Shown one piece after another: positions 45,386 through 57,339 of a stretch of DNA of 64,000 nt; the first letter of the stretch is position 1; each line of letters begins with the position of its first letter. Source of the DNA: Echinostoma caproni (Eukaryota; Platyhelminthes; Trematoda; Plagiorchiida; Echinostomatidae); NCBI GenBank assembly GCA_900618425.1, contig UZAN01039625.1, positions 1 to 64,000 of the forward strand, in the 5' to 3' direction. The notes beneath the pieces are model-generated. The model was not told the origin of the DNA. It searched no databases and worked only from the letters and a program-made list of their open reading frames with translations. The translations under genes and the position numbers were made by a program.

Positions 45386-45861
45386 TGGATGTAAATGTAC
45401 CACGCACGTTCACCGCATGGGACCTTTGACTGATCGCAGTGATGAACGTTCGACTATCTCTGTCATGGTGTCACCTGTAAATGACTAGCTGAAGTAAACT
45501 GGTTTTTCTTCTACTCCAACAGTTTTCCCCTCATTTGTTTGGTGCTTTAATATGCTGCCCACAAATCAATTTGGGTACCCATTTTCTTGGAAAACCTGGT
45601 GCAGAAATTCTAATTCAGTCTGAAATATATCCGCCAAGTAGATACTTGCGTTTTGTTAGCGAGACACTGAATCAAGTTTCACGTTCGTCTGATAGGTACA
45701 AAACTTGGAAAATGAATGTACCAACCGTGCCAAGTGCTTTGTCTACACCCCGATTGTTGGATAGGTCCCTCTTCATGGCGTTTGATAGCGTTTGGTGGTC
45801 CGATGGGAAACAAAATCATTATATTGTGCAAACCTGTTTCAGGACTCTATTCAAAATCTAG
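45386..45861 (+). CDS. Candidate two-exon gene end, product unknown
   Basis: A 46-nt intron (45,477-45,522; GTAAAT to a strong TTTTTCTTCTACTCCAACAG acceptor) splits an open frame. The upstream piece, open from about 45,386, ends in SDERSTISVMVSP. The downstream exon, 45,523-45,861, is open for 112 codons to TAG and contains GALICCPQINLGTHFLGKPG, AEILIQSEIYPPSRYLRFVS and FMAFDSVWWSDGKQNHYIV. The small intron matches the size class of the tetraspanin introns, and the frame crosses it in phase 0. No domain is recognised. The upstream exon boundary is uncertain because an in-frame TGA lies just before 45,386. This is one of the better non-repeat coding candidates. Confidence 0.4.
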
Positions 45862-45864
45862 GGG

Positions 45865-46485
45865 CTATTCCAAAATTTTTGATATCTCTTTAAGACAACA
45901 CAATCGAGTGGGATGAAGAATGTAAACGTACAGGTGTTATGATGTGCAGAGCATGAAGGCCCACGTAGGCAAAAGTCAAGCGAACTGAAATTCAAGCAGG
46001 TTGGTTGATATGAGCTTATCGGTTTGATTCAGTAAAATATTATCCCTGTTTTTTTATAACTATACCGATTCTATCTGCTTGATACTCGATTAGATTCATC
46101 TCACCAATCAACCGAGAACACGCAGGAAGCATGCGCTAATCAAGTCAAATGATGTGGGCCAGCCATCGGAGTCCGTGGTTTTCTCATACGTCATTCTGAT
46201 CCAATTTCAAGGTCAATGGTTAGCAACTATCCAATGCAGACATGCAAATCACCCGATAGATGGTTAGCAGCACAGGGGAATATTTGCATACATTTTCATC
46301 TCGCAACAATTAAAATCCAGTTTTGGTCAAATTTCGGTACCATTGTGTTGGATTGTGTAACTTTTGCAAGCAGTGCCAACTACAGTTCAGTCAAAACGAC
46401 TTCACGTGCCAATCATCAAAAGAAACGGATTTCAAATAAAAATATTTGCTACTCAGAGATCATAAGAATAAAGTGTAGTTAACTA
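45865..46485. other. No recognisable feature
   Basis: An 88-codon frame at 46,216-46,482 (forward) has no recognised motif or supporting splice site. Confidence 0.35.
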
Positions 46486-46489
46486 TAAC

Positions 46490-46985
46490 TCTTCCTCTTT
46501 GTTTTGAGTACGCTTGCAAGATAAGATAAGGGGAAAATGTCGGTAAACAGTTTTTCGAGATGGAACGTCAAGCAGCTCCGTGTGGAAGGATGAAAACGTA
46601 GCTGGTTTGTTCAGCGTACAATTCACGGTGTGCAAGGTTAGTTTTTGCAAAATCAACTAAGAAAGTTATGTGATGATCTGCAATTTTCACAATTAACTCG
46701 TTTGTATAAACTGAGAAAACGCGACTAATGATAAGTATACCGCGAAGTAAGGCTTTCAAATCTTCTTCACGTAAGGCATGGACAATATCAAAGAACAATA
46801 CAGCAAGATGGGAAAGTCACACTGGTGTACAAAATTAGTAATAACTGACTGAGGAATACGAAACTGTTCAGGCCTGCGAAGTTGGAATGATAAGCAGCGC
46901 AGTTCGCCAACACTATTACAGATTTGGGATAACAAAATAGGATTGTTATCAATGACACTGAGGTTCTTGATAGTTGTTCTCTCTA
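46490..46985 (-). mobile_element. CR1-like LINE, 3' RT fragment
   Basis: Reverse-strand frames read CLSFQLRRPEQFRIPQSVIT and NFVHQCDFPILLYCSLI (46,910-46,790), then after a frameshift ALREEDLKALLRGILIISR and a TNELIVKIADHH segment (46,780-46,640). These align residue by residue with the 17.0-17.4 kb copy (RTPQSVISNFVYQCVFPILL and VNELIVKLSEYH). Only the C-terminal part of the RT protein remains, so this is a 5'-truncated copy. Confidence 0.75.
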
Positions 46986-46989
46986 TAAG

Positions 46990-49620
46990 TGTGCACTGGA
47001 CTGCGAGATAGCATGAATGCTGAACAAGCTTACAGAAAATAATTTTGATTATAGAATACCTCCCGAGTGAAACGAAGAAATACGTACCAGCGCACACATT
47101 ATCGTCACTCGATTATGTAAACCGGTTTCATTACGTATAGTATCAAGACAGTGAATATGTTGTTACTATAATCTTTGATGATTTTTTCATCCACAAAAGT
47201 ACGATAAAAGTCGCCGGATTTTATGATCTCGTTTACATGAAAATAACAAGGCCCAAGCGGGTTTTAAACAGCGCTTTGGTCCTGAAGTGACGAATTCAAC
47301 CACACGCAGTAATGTTTAGCTTCCATGATCTAATTTTAGGCACTCAGAAAAGAGTGTGCAGATATTAGACTGATGTGACTACGCTCGAAAAGAAACACCC
47401 GAACGTCTGTTTATTGCTGCTACGTGGTAGCATTTAGAAACGTGGACAAGAATCGACAAGCTGATTGAATAGCCGATTTAATTTTTCTTTTGTCGGCAGC
47501 GCCACACGTTAATCGTATTTACCCAAGTAGTATAGTGATGATTGTGATGGAAAGTTGCTTGGAAGTGAGGCGAGGGAGAGAGAAAATGGCTGACTGGCCT
47601 CGGGTTCATTGATCTGTCAGCATCACAGTCTGAAGGGGAACTGGAGCCAACTGCTATTACCATCGGTTCGTCTCATCCTAACAGTAGCTTTGCAAAGAAC
47701 TTGATGGATCTATTCACGTAATATCTTCAGATAGAAGCAGTGGTGCCGATTCTCACAGAATCGATGATCGATTATGGATAAATATTTAGTCTGAAGTAAC
47801 TATTCTTAAGGAGCGTAGTTTCTTAATGATAAACCTCTCGATGGCGATCAGTTTGATTTGCAAAAGTTAAAAACAACAGTTTGATCCGAGATTCACAAAA
47901 CAATTGTGTGTGATATGTTGATAGATTGTACAGGGTGTCTTTGCTAACGGTAACACAAATTGATCCTGAATGACTGCTGACTGTTTGCAGTAAAATGCTT
48001 GACGGAGTTGTTGCCTTTTTAATAGAAACGTTCGCTTCCTTTAAAATTCAAAGCCTTTGGAGAGTCGGTAACAGAAACTGATTGTTTTGCATGATCGGAG
48101 TTGCATTTTGGTTACATTTGTCGTTAATGGAATATTGTTTTTGCATGTTCAGCCAAGCCATTTTTGCTATTTGATAATCTCAAATGCTTTCGTACCGGAC
48201 TTTCGCCTGTCCTGACTTTCGGTGGACGGTTTGCTTTCGAGGACTTTCATTGAAGCGGAATAGAGAATTAGACAGAAAATCGAATTTTTCATTATTCACC
48301 TTGACAGTCATGTGACCTCAAAGGTTCTGTCAGTAGTTCATTGATCTATTGATAAATTTGTCATAACTTGATCTATTTTTTCTCAGTCATCTGTTCTTTG
48401 AGTGTGTAAATAATTTGAACCAGTCTCATCCAATGCTCAGAACACATCCTACTCTATTTTCTTTTCTCTTTTGTGAGTAAGTGTTAATTCGCACATTTTA
48501 AGCCCCATAATCGTAACTTGTCTATGCGACATCTCCCGCAAGCTGCTTCAGTTTGCACCAAGCACAGCGAGGTTTTAGAACTTTGCGTTGCTTTATCTTT
48601 TGAATCCGTCCTATAAATGCCATGATCCAGAGTTGTGTGTTTGTTTTGTTTTGTGAGAGACTGTTCAGGTGAACGTGAGTTGGATAACATACCAATCAGA
48701 ATCAGCTTTACTCACAGATGAGGGTAATTTCAGTGATTCCGATGGGGCACGGAAAGGAAAGGTCTCAATATAACAAAATATATGATAATAAGTGACAAAA
48801 CAGAGGTAAGCAATAATTAAATGTGGAAGAGAAGGAACTAGATCAGCAGGAATGGCCGTGAAACCATCTGAGTTTCGACAAAGATGCAAGAAGAGGTTCA
48901 AATTTAGGCTCGATACCACAGTGCGAGGCAGTAATGCTTAAATCGACCTGAAGGTAGTGGTCTACATCAATCATAATGTGATCGGGGAACACAGACAAAC
49001 ACATCAACTTACTTGCACCTGGGGTTTCACTGCAAGGAAATGGATCTGGAAAGTAAGATAAAGTTAGAAGAACATGGAAGGGTGATACGGAGAACAGCAT
49101 TGCCAATGAGAGAAAACCACTGCAATGAAACATGTAGGTTGGGAGCAAGTTGTTACAGTGTGATAACCTAAATAGGCAGTTGCCATATTCCCAATGCTGA
49201 GGTTTCATACATGTTCTATAAACAAAATTGTGTGTGATAACATATGGAAGACACATATGCATATAATTAAATTAGCTTGAGAAATAATTCGTTTTCACCA
49301 AAAAGGTTATTTGAATTACGAGAACAAGGCGGAAAACGAAATAAAAGTAATATCAAAACATTTATGAGTATAGAGCGAATGGATGGTAACAAAGGCCAAT
49401 GAGGCACTTAGTTAAGATGATCTCGAAGTTGTCAGAAACAATGAGCACAATGGAAAAATCATTTGATGTGCTTCGTTTTGATGTGATTGAGAATTGTTAG
49501 TTCACTAAAAATGAAGAATACGCTCCACTTCATCTTTCACACAGAGGGTAACGAATTAGAGTACATCGCACTGGTTGACGCCCATGTATAGCTTACATGC
49601 TTGCTGTTCTCGTTTTTTTC
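46990..49620. other. No recognisable gene or element
   Basis: A 139-codon reverse-strand frame at 48,843-49,262 is the longest here. It has no recognised motif and no supporting splice context. No repeat match seen. Confidence 0.35.
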
Positions 49621-49627
49621 CACGTAG

Positions 49628-49831
49628 CAAATCATCCAGAGACTCGATGTGAATCAGTCTTCACCGGCGTTTGTTCGGATTTCAAAGCAATTAAATAGTT
49701 CAAATTCCTTACGAAAATGTGATGACCTTGATAACGGTTATAAGTATCACAATATCTTGATTATCTTGCTTTCGATTTCCAAATTACCCGAGCTTCAGTT
49801 TTTTCCCATAAACGTGATATTTTGTCGATGA
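49628..49831 (+). CDS. Candidate exon, product unknown
   Basis: A very strong acceptor (TGCTGTTCTCGTTTTTTTCC, then ACGTAG) ends at 49,627. The frame that follows in phase 0 is open for 67 codons, reading QIIQRLDVNQSSPAFVRISK, then SSNSLRKCDDLDNGYKYHN and a hydrophobic stretch, and stops at 49,829-49,831. A GTAAGG donor occurs just after the stop at about 49,842, so the true exon may use another frame or end earlier. No family recognised. Possibly the same gene as the exon pair at 50.1-50.3 kb. Confidence 0.3.
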   Translation, partial: QIIQRLDVNQSSPAFVRISKQLNSSNSLRKCDDLDNGYKYHNILIILLSISKLPELQFFPINVIFCR

Positions 49832-50087
49832 TTCGAATCGGTAAGGTGTTGAGGAACTAACAAACATATCGTTCTGGAATCAGTTTGGGACTTTTATTTT
49901 CCCTTCCCCCCCCCCCTATTCACAAGCCTTGGTGTGAACACGTGCTACGATTCAGTTGACTACTCCCCTAGGTTGTTTGCTACTTTTCTATCCACTTGTA
50001 TATTACCTTTCGTTGAATATTATTTCTTCTCATCAGTGTATTATATCAGTTTTGCCTAATCCCTTCAGTAGAAATTTAAACTTTCAG

Positions 50088-50299
50088 AGATGCTTGTCTA
50101 CGAGCGGGATCACGGTTCATCTGCAGTGGGTTGAGGACTGTGTACCGGCGTTGTACGCAGCTGATAGGTTGATGTTTTCTCTTTCTCTGCTGCTTCACTG
50201 TAGTTCATTCGAAATTGTCAGTCATTTTTTCCGTGTAGCGTGGTACAAAGAAACGAATAATAAAAAGATTCATTCGATATCGGTACGACGTTCGAGTTG
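50088..50299 (+). CDS. Candidate terminal exon pair, product unknown
   Basis: An acceptor (AAATTTAAACTTTCAG) ends at 50,087. The frame reads CLSTSGITVHLQWVEDCVPA, then LYAAD, to 50,167. A possible 36-nt intron follows, 50,168-50,203. Its acceptor tract (TTTCTCTTTCTCTGCTGCTT, then CACTGTAG) is excellent but its donor, GTTGAT, is weak. Spliced, the frame continues as SFEIVSHFFRVAWYKETNNK, then SISVRRSS and TGA at 50,299. Because the intron length is divisible by three and has no stop, the frame is open with or without splicing. No domain recognised. Size and tract fit the micro-intron style of the tetraspanin gene. Confidence 0.35.
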
Positions 50300-50304
50300 A
50301 TACA

Positions 50305-50969
50305 AATAGAGGCTTTCCTCCTCATTGAATCGACTATTCCAGTTTTTTCATGAACATTGTTACACACCCCTGCATGTGTATTAGGTGCATTCGGATTCAC
50401 AACAGAGTGAGTGATGCCGAAATTCCGCTTCAATTTGTTAAACTATCACTATATCTGATCACTTCTAAGAAATACATAAAGTTAATACAGGAGATTAGTG
50501 TTCAAATTGTTTTCGCTAATTACGTTGATCATAAAAATCACATGGGCGAAAAAAATCAATACTCATTACCCTGAATCCGAAATTAAAGTTTCGTCTAAAC
50601 ACAGAATTGAATACAGGAATCGTTGCACCATTACCGAAGGAGCACGAATCCTGTAAGGTGTGAACATTTGATTTACGTCCCTCAACCGATGACGTAAAAG
50701 AAGCCGACAGAAATGCAGCACATTGAGGTATTCATCCACATTGAGGGAACAAAAACGACGGGTCAACTGCGTGTCTTGTTGTTATCAGATGCTTCGCAAC
50801 CAATAACCGCAGGTTTCTTTTGATCGTCTGTTCACCGACTGTCGGTTGCGTCATCGACGAAACCATAATGCTGAACGTTTCGCCATTTGATACGCTTTAC
50901 TCATTCGGTTATATATCCGTATTTCGAATGCTCAAGAGATTTATTGTAATCACTCCAATCATCCTTTAG

Positions 50970-51002
<33 letters not shown>

Positions 51003-51600
51003 CCTGTAATGCTCTGAAATGAATCCTTTCGGATATTCGTTCGATAATGAATATTTTCTAATCCTGTCGCATTCGTTAGTCAAGGTATCGTCCACGCCAA
51101 GCTGTTGCGCTTTGTTAAAAAAAGGGTTCGCACTGAACCAGTCTTATATACCATGGAGATGTTGTCCGTATTGTGTATCCTTTAGATACAAAGATAGTCT
51201 AATTCATCCATGTGTTCGACGTCCAGAAAGTTGATACCGTCTTGTATTTCAGTATGGCTTGTTCACTTTTTTATAGTCGTCGAAGATCACAAATTACGAA
51301 TTTCAAATCACAAATCTCAAATCTCAAACTCTGAAGCGCACTAGCACTTGCAGGCTGTTTTCACCCGTCACCGCGAAGCAAGAGCAAAGCCGCAGAAGTA
51401 GCAGTTCATTTATTGAAATAAATCAAGGGGATTGAACAGCATTGAACAGCAGGACGTTTATTGGTTATACAGGGCTCCAACAATTGCCTGCTTGTATTCA
51501 GCTTCTATCTGAATCGCACGACTTCTGGTTGATCGGCCCCATTTGCCTGTGGTTTGTTGTCCAGAGATTGTAACACGTGGGCTCTTGGCTGGCATCAACT
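50305..51600. other. No recognisable gene; simple repeats
   Basis: Contains a TA microsatellite (50,971-51,001) and a short tandem region at about 51,290-51,445 (CAAATCTCAAATCTCAAA and a duplicated ATTGAACAGC). The GC-richer part of that region could be the end of an unknown retroelement. Confidence 0.4.
50971..51001. repeat. TA dinucleotide microsatellite
   Basis: Fifteen uninterrupted TA units. Confidence 0.95.
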
Positions 51601-52250
51601 GGGAGGGTTGACTTAAGGCAGTTGTGCAGAAACTGTAACGTGACGCTTTGTGCCTAGTGGTATCGCGTAGGTTACGATCGCAACCGTTATGTCGGGGAAG
51701 TTTATCCTCTCCCAGTCTACCTCGTCATCACAGAAAATGAACCTACCATCAACATAATGGCGGTATAGGTTCTTTTTTTCAAATTCGTCTCGACGAAGAT
51801 ATCGCAAAACTAGGCTCCAATGAATTGCCCAGAGCAACTCCATCTAACTGATGATATTGTTTCAAACAATGGGTACACAACAGTAAAATTCTTCCCGGCT
51901 TTTCCTCTGGTAATCTTACGTACACGCAAATATCCTTTTCTTCCGTAGTTTGACGAATAATCGTTTTTGTCTCCGGCAGTGGACGTTGCTGAAAGAGGTA
52001 GTTAGTGACCATAGTAGCTTTGAATAATGCCGTCTTTCAGTAATGTACACATTTAAAGAATTTCTTCCACAGTGTATTGGTAACTGGAGTCTTGTACAGA
52101 TTTTAGAGACTCTGTTAACCAGTTGATTAGTATATATTGTGATGAGTTGCACTTGGGCAAAATGAGTCAAAATTGGATGCCTTCTTCGTATATATTTGGC
52201 AAAACATTTCCTCCATATTATAAGTATTTTCTTGACAATTTTCAAATCAA
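51600..52250 (-). mobile_element. Penelope-like element, RT remnant
   Basis: Reverse-strand frames give KQYHQLDGVALGNSLEPSFA near 51,860-51,800, which matches the Penelope RT motif 'YxQIDGVAMGSPLGPxxA'. RDEFEKKNLYRHYVDGRFIF follows, with the catalytic YVDD altered to YVDG at 51,756-51,745. Upstream frames (52,245-51,916) contain the preceding palm region. The two frames overlap, showing a frameshift. No GIY-YIG portion was found downstream. Distinct in sequence from the 36 kb copy and inactive. Confidence 0.75.
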
Positions 52251-52254
52251 TTCT

Positions 52255-55030
52255 GTTTACATCAAATTTTTCAAATCAAACTTGATTTTTTTTCCATTTC
52301 TTTTGGATCATTCGATATCGAGAGCATTTTTGTTTATTAACCACAACGCCGGGTCCTTTACCAGGCGTAGAACAACTACGCTCTCATATGATCTGAGTTC
52401 CTTCCACCGCCGCAAATGGTCTGCTGTCAACAGTGTCCTTTGCCGCATCGATGTCGTTCAGTATCGATGTTATATGTCCACTAGTTCTGCCTTGAACCAT
52501 TGAGGCGTATAATTGTTTATCAGTTGNAATTCTCAAAAAGGCTTATATTTTCCCATATGAATCCTTAGTGGAACACAGTAGCCGAGACCACATGCCAGTG
52601 ATTGGAGCTGTAGATGGCTGAGCGTATCCGAAGACATACTAATTTACTCAGACCTTTTAGGAAGAATGAAACCATACTTCCGAGGACCAATGAATTTTCC
52701 AGCGACTTCAATTCAAACGAAGGTGCTTGGCCAACACGGTCAGAGCAGTGATTCATGAAATTGACAGAGCACAAAGGATTTAACTGATCGACAACGTCGG
52801 ATACTTTACAAACATTTGGTAAGAATTCAGCAAGCCTGACGTTGCATTCCTGAATGTGCAACTTGGCAAACTTTTTTGAGCTCTTCTAAGTTGGACACAT
52901 TTGTTTTGCGACTCAATGCGTTTGCAATGCGAAATTTGCTAACGAATAAGCTTGAGAAACATTTCAACAAGTACTCAATTATTGTGCAGTGCACAGCAAT
53001 CTAGCATTTCAGCCTGACTTTAGCACACCCACAGTAAAGCGGATGAATTAAATAACGGAGAGAAATAGTTATACTACTCATGAATAGTAAAGATATTCGA
53101 TCGTTCAATGATCAAGAGAGGGAGAATTACAAAATGCGTTCATTTCTACTGAGTTTCATACACCCAGGTTTGTCAACTAGTGTACTCTAAAAAGGTAGCA
53201 GTTATGAGAGGTCAAATGTGAGAGACTTGTGACGAATGCCGCGTTTTATAATCTCAAATACATCTCAGTTCATTGGAATCAAATTCCCAAAATACTGACA
53301 CATCGTAGGATGAGATTACCCGTTCGGGTGAGACATGATGTCATTTTACCTACTAATCTGCCCTTCGTTACGAAAAGTGCAAAACCATTTTCTAGTCTTG
53401 TAAGGAGTTTTGCCAGATGTGTTGAAATAGTGAAAACTGCAATGAAATCATGTTTGAAAGATTTTTCGAATAGATTGTAGTCACCAATGCGAAATTAACC
53501 ACGTTTTGTCTGTATTAAAACCTTATCGTTTCTTAAAATGGATTACTATTTCACCTGCGCATAAAGATACGAAATTTCAGAAAAGTTAAGGTATTTGCTT
53601 CCAGTAGAAAACACCGATAAATCCGTAGTGTCAATTCGATTATAAATAGGAGCCCACATTTGGAAATGTCTATTTTGTGAGGTGGTTGACCTATTGAGAC
53701 AAGATCTGATCACTCTCACAAGCGAGTCTTTTATCCTAATTCTAACATGTAACATTGAGTTAGGTACTTCAGAAATATTATGTCCGAATTCACAGTAAGT
53801 TTCATGTACGGATTCGTTGGAAATAGAGGAGGCGAATAATCTACATTACCATACAGTACATTTGCCATTAATCACGTTGTTTACATCTTCGGAAGCTGAT
53901 CTTTGACCAAACACATACGAGTGAAGAAAAAGTAACCCATGGAACTAAGCTCATTGAAAAACAATTTTACATGTTTAGTCGTAAGCTTTTAAAGTAAAAC
54001 ACAAAGATTTAAAGAATAAACGCTTTCGGAAAATATGGGATTGGATTACTTTATTGGGGAGGTTACTACGAGAACAACCTCGAATCAGAGGGAAACCCTG
54101 ATAAAAGATGCCACGAAAGAACGTAAACATTGCCTTGTCCAGGTTGAATACGATAAAACGAGTGAAAAGTAGAAAAGTCGGATTATTCTTAACACTGAGT
54201 AAAACGGTTCCCGGAAAAGTGCGAAAATTCGATTACCTTGGATGCGTTACTCTATTTCTAGAGCGTGCTATAATAGCAAAACCTTATCACTGTTACCCCT
54301 AATTGCGATCTGATAAAACAACTAGAATACAGAAAAGCTTTCACAGAGGACCTCGCTCTATTGAACCAAAGGTTATTTAGGCACCTACCTTGTTTGGAAC
54401 ACTGTTCATGCTGTATTGCAAATGATGCAGTATTGGTGCGTGAAAACGAGCTGAGAGCAGCACCCGTGGAAAGTATGAACTATGATTTCGTTTTAATACT
54501 TATACTATATAAGTCGACTATAAGAGATGGAAATACTAGCATTAAAAATAATAATCATAAATCTTTTACTTCCTTATTTTGCTTATCGGCTACAGAAATG
54601 TACATTACATTTAAGGAGGGTCACGAAAAGGCTGCCTGTGGAAATAAAGATAGTAGAAATATTCAGTGAAAAACGCTGATACATTGATCTTCTTTAATGC
54701 TGAGTATATCTTCCATTCCAACTGACGAATAAATCCTAAGCTACTCTCTTGGTTTGTCTGATTACCCGAGGAACTTGGTAAAAGGTTGCACGGTTTCCCT
54801 ATAATAACTCCACAACAAGAATATTCTGGAGGACTGTCTGCTAGGAGCTCTCTCCATGTAATTGTAATTTATTCTTTTGCATTTATGCAGATTCCCTTTT
54901 GGATAATGAGGCACAGTCGTCGTGCAAATAAAACTCAAAAAAATTACGTCTCTGAAAAAAAAGAAAATTCATTCTGGGTTAGGCTAAATCAAGCAGGGGT
55001 CAACAGATTTTGTGGAGACGAAGCATACAG
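52255..55030. other. No firm feature
   Basis: A forward frame at 53,229-53,480 contains LPFVTKSAKPFSSLVRSFAR and CLKDFSNRL, faintly like the Penelope linker 'LPxLGxxS...LKDRLP', but too weak to call. N at 52,527. Other open frames lack support. Confidence 0.3.
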
Positions 55031-55034
55031 AAAA

Positions 55035-55365
55035 ACACAACGATCTTCGCCGTTTGGTTCCAAAGAACTGCGACTGGTTCGTTTTAGACACTGACGGATA
55101 TGTTAACTAACCGACAATAGTAGCGTTTCCGTTGTCACTTCTTATAAGGTCAGAATGCTAGAGGAGCTATTTTTGCACAGTTACGTTGTGCACTCGGTGT
55201 AATGATCATGAAGGTTTACTTCCTTTGCCTGTCCTCAATCGGGTCCACTCCTTATTCATCTTATGCTCAACCTCTTTGTGTGCATTGTGAACTTGGCAGC
55301 AATCAGTGAATTAAAAACTATGCAACTGCCACACGAAGATGATGATGACGATGATGATACAACTG
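55035..55365 (+). mobile_element. RTE-like LINE, 3' end fragment
   Basis: This aligns with the 3' end of the 4.3-7.3 kb LINE in the same orientation. Blocks around TTTAGACACTGACGG, TCACTTCTTATAAGGTCAGA and GTTTACTTCCTTTGCCTGTC (about 55,082-55,235) have counterparts at 7,015-7,155 in the same order and spacing. The fragment ends in GATGATGATGACGATGATGA at 55,336-55,358, the same kind of tail as the 7.27 kb copy. The open frame ending at 55,094 is partly this LINE read out of its original frame. Confidence 0.65.
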
Positions 55366-55369
55366 AATA

Positions 55370-57115
55370 GATAAATGTAGAACACAGAATGCGTTAGGGA
55401 AATCCTCATTCCTCTGTCCGGAACGGTGCATCATTATATGGCATTCAGATACTTGATTATCAACAAATGTTTTTAAACGAAACCCAAGTATTTAATTTTT
55501 TATAAATAAGTACTTTCAGCTATCAATACTGAAAAACAGACAAAACAGTGCAGGATTAAAAGGCATAAAATTTCAAACTTTGAAAATACCTGCTCACAGG
55601 ACTCGAGGACAAGCGTTGAAATGCCTTACAAAATAATTGATTGATCCAGGAAATGCATCCGAACCGTTATACATTACAGAGAAATCAAGAAATGAGAAAT
55701 AAAATTTGTTATATCACCAAGGGCCAATCTCAGTGTGCAGAATACCAACACAATTTGTACATCAAACATCCAAATCCGGCTGTCGGAATATTCATAATCA
55801 CCGTGTATGGCATGCGATACAATCAGTAATGCAGTCAGTAAGGAGAAGGGTAACATTAGAATCCTAGATGAATACAAATTGTGTTGCTTTAGTTACAGAT
55901 CATGTCATGCGGAACCATGGATAGAAAAATGACACAATTAATCGTTAATGAATCGAGGCACTAATATACATCGTTGCTTGATATATTCAGATGAACAGGC
56001 TTGAATTCAGATTGACTGCGGCTGTGTAAGGGCTTGGGGTACTGGTTTCGCGAACGCCTAATCACGACTGGTGGTTCTTGAAAATTATCGATTCATACAT
56101 CATAACCTTGAATGATCTCTCTAAAACTCCGGAATATCGATACAGATCCATGGGCTCCCAGAAGAAGCAAGACACTGAAATTTCTTTATTGTATCAAATT
56201 GATGAACTGCATTTGTACCCGGTTCAAAGCCTTGTTTTCAATCCCTTTAACACCGGTTTGAGTTATCTGGGGAAGTGAGTTTATGTAAGTGAAGGAATTC
56301 TTGGCACCGCCAATGAGCTTAGATTCAGAATCTCCACTGTAGCTATCATAGTTATAGAGGAATGCTATTTTCCAGTACCGTTCAAGTATCAGAGAGATGA
56401 AGGCATATTTTTTCCTGTGGGAGGAAGCAATGTATTCAAACTGGCAAGTCTCGCCAGCTCTCGAGGGATGGTCGGCCTGTCGTGAGAAGCGGAAGGCTTC
56501 AAATGGAAATATGCCGCTCTTTTAAAGGAATCCTTTTGTAACCTCAACATATATTTATCACAGGAATGTCTTTTTCCCGGTTCTGAACATACAATAAGAT
56601 GTGTGCTGATCAAGTGAGGCGTCAGTAGCACTATTGTGGAGCACAAGGAGCGATATTGCGGGGAGAAACGAAGCAAGGTTCCTATGAGGATGATTATAGA
56701 AAAGGAAGGAACAAAGGCACAAAGCAGTATGAGGGTTTCGAATTCACAAAATGTGGGTGGGGCTGGTTAAGTTTCGCTGAAAACTTTGGTGTGATGGTTA
56801 GAATGAGCCCGTTTTCATCGATGGAACCAAGACTGGTTGGAAGTACCTAAATACATTAAATGAAAAATTTAATTCACTACTAGAAAAGGGGAAAACGTTC
56901 ATTTCACAGAACTGTAGCGTTTACGTACACCTATGCAATAGTTTCCAGTTATAATAACTGTATCATGCGACTCACTGCAAATCGCGGTCTATTTATTCGC
57001 CAGATCTTAATCCCAATGAAGGTCCCTGTAATCGTTTCGAAAATATAATGTGGAGAATTTTTGAACCCCAAAGTTATTCTGGTCGAAAAATATCCAGTGT
57101 CATAGTACTAAATAG
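55370..57115. other. No recognisable gene or element
   Basis: Unsupported short frames only. Nothing seen on either strand. Confidence 0.4.
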
Positions 57116-57118
57116 TAG

Positions 57119-57337
57119 AAGGAGCTTCTGAAACGTGAGTCTGCCGATTGTTGGGCAGAACAAAACGAACGACCGACTGATCCAGATGCGAAAACACTAA
57201 CAAACAAGTTTCAGAATGCTACCGACACCCGTAGCAATAAAAGAACACTTGATCTCAGTCCCGATATTCACGTGACTGTCTGGTTTGCTCAAAAAACCGA
57301 CAATCCAAATAAAGCGCTGCTTGACGAATGGTTTTAA
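57119..57337 (+). CDS. Candidate coding segment without start codon, product unknown
   Basis: A stop-free frame begins right after an in-frame TAG (57,116-57,118) and runs 72 codons to TAA. It reads ELLKRESADCWAEQNERPTD, then KTLTNKFQNATDTRSNKR, and ends SPDIHVTVWFAQKTDNPNK with ALLDEWF. The hydrophilic, evenly mixed composition without low complexity looks genuinely coding. It has no ATG, so it would be a terminal exon or the end of a broken element. The AG of TAGTAG could be an acceptor, but the tract before it is not pyrimidine-rich. I do not recognise the family. Confidence 0.3.
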   Translation, partial: KELLKRESADCWAEQNERPTDPDAKTLTNKFQNATDTRSNKRTLDLSPDIHVTVWFAQKTDNPNKALLDEWF

Positions 57338-57339
57338 TT

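Noticed and set aside
48843..49262. 139-codon reverse ORF as a gene
   Set aside because: No recognisable domain, no splice signals, and composition typical of random AT-rich sequence.
53229..53480. Penelope linker fragment
   Set aside because: Only scattered residues fit (LPF, LKD), and no GIY-YIG core follows.
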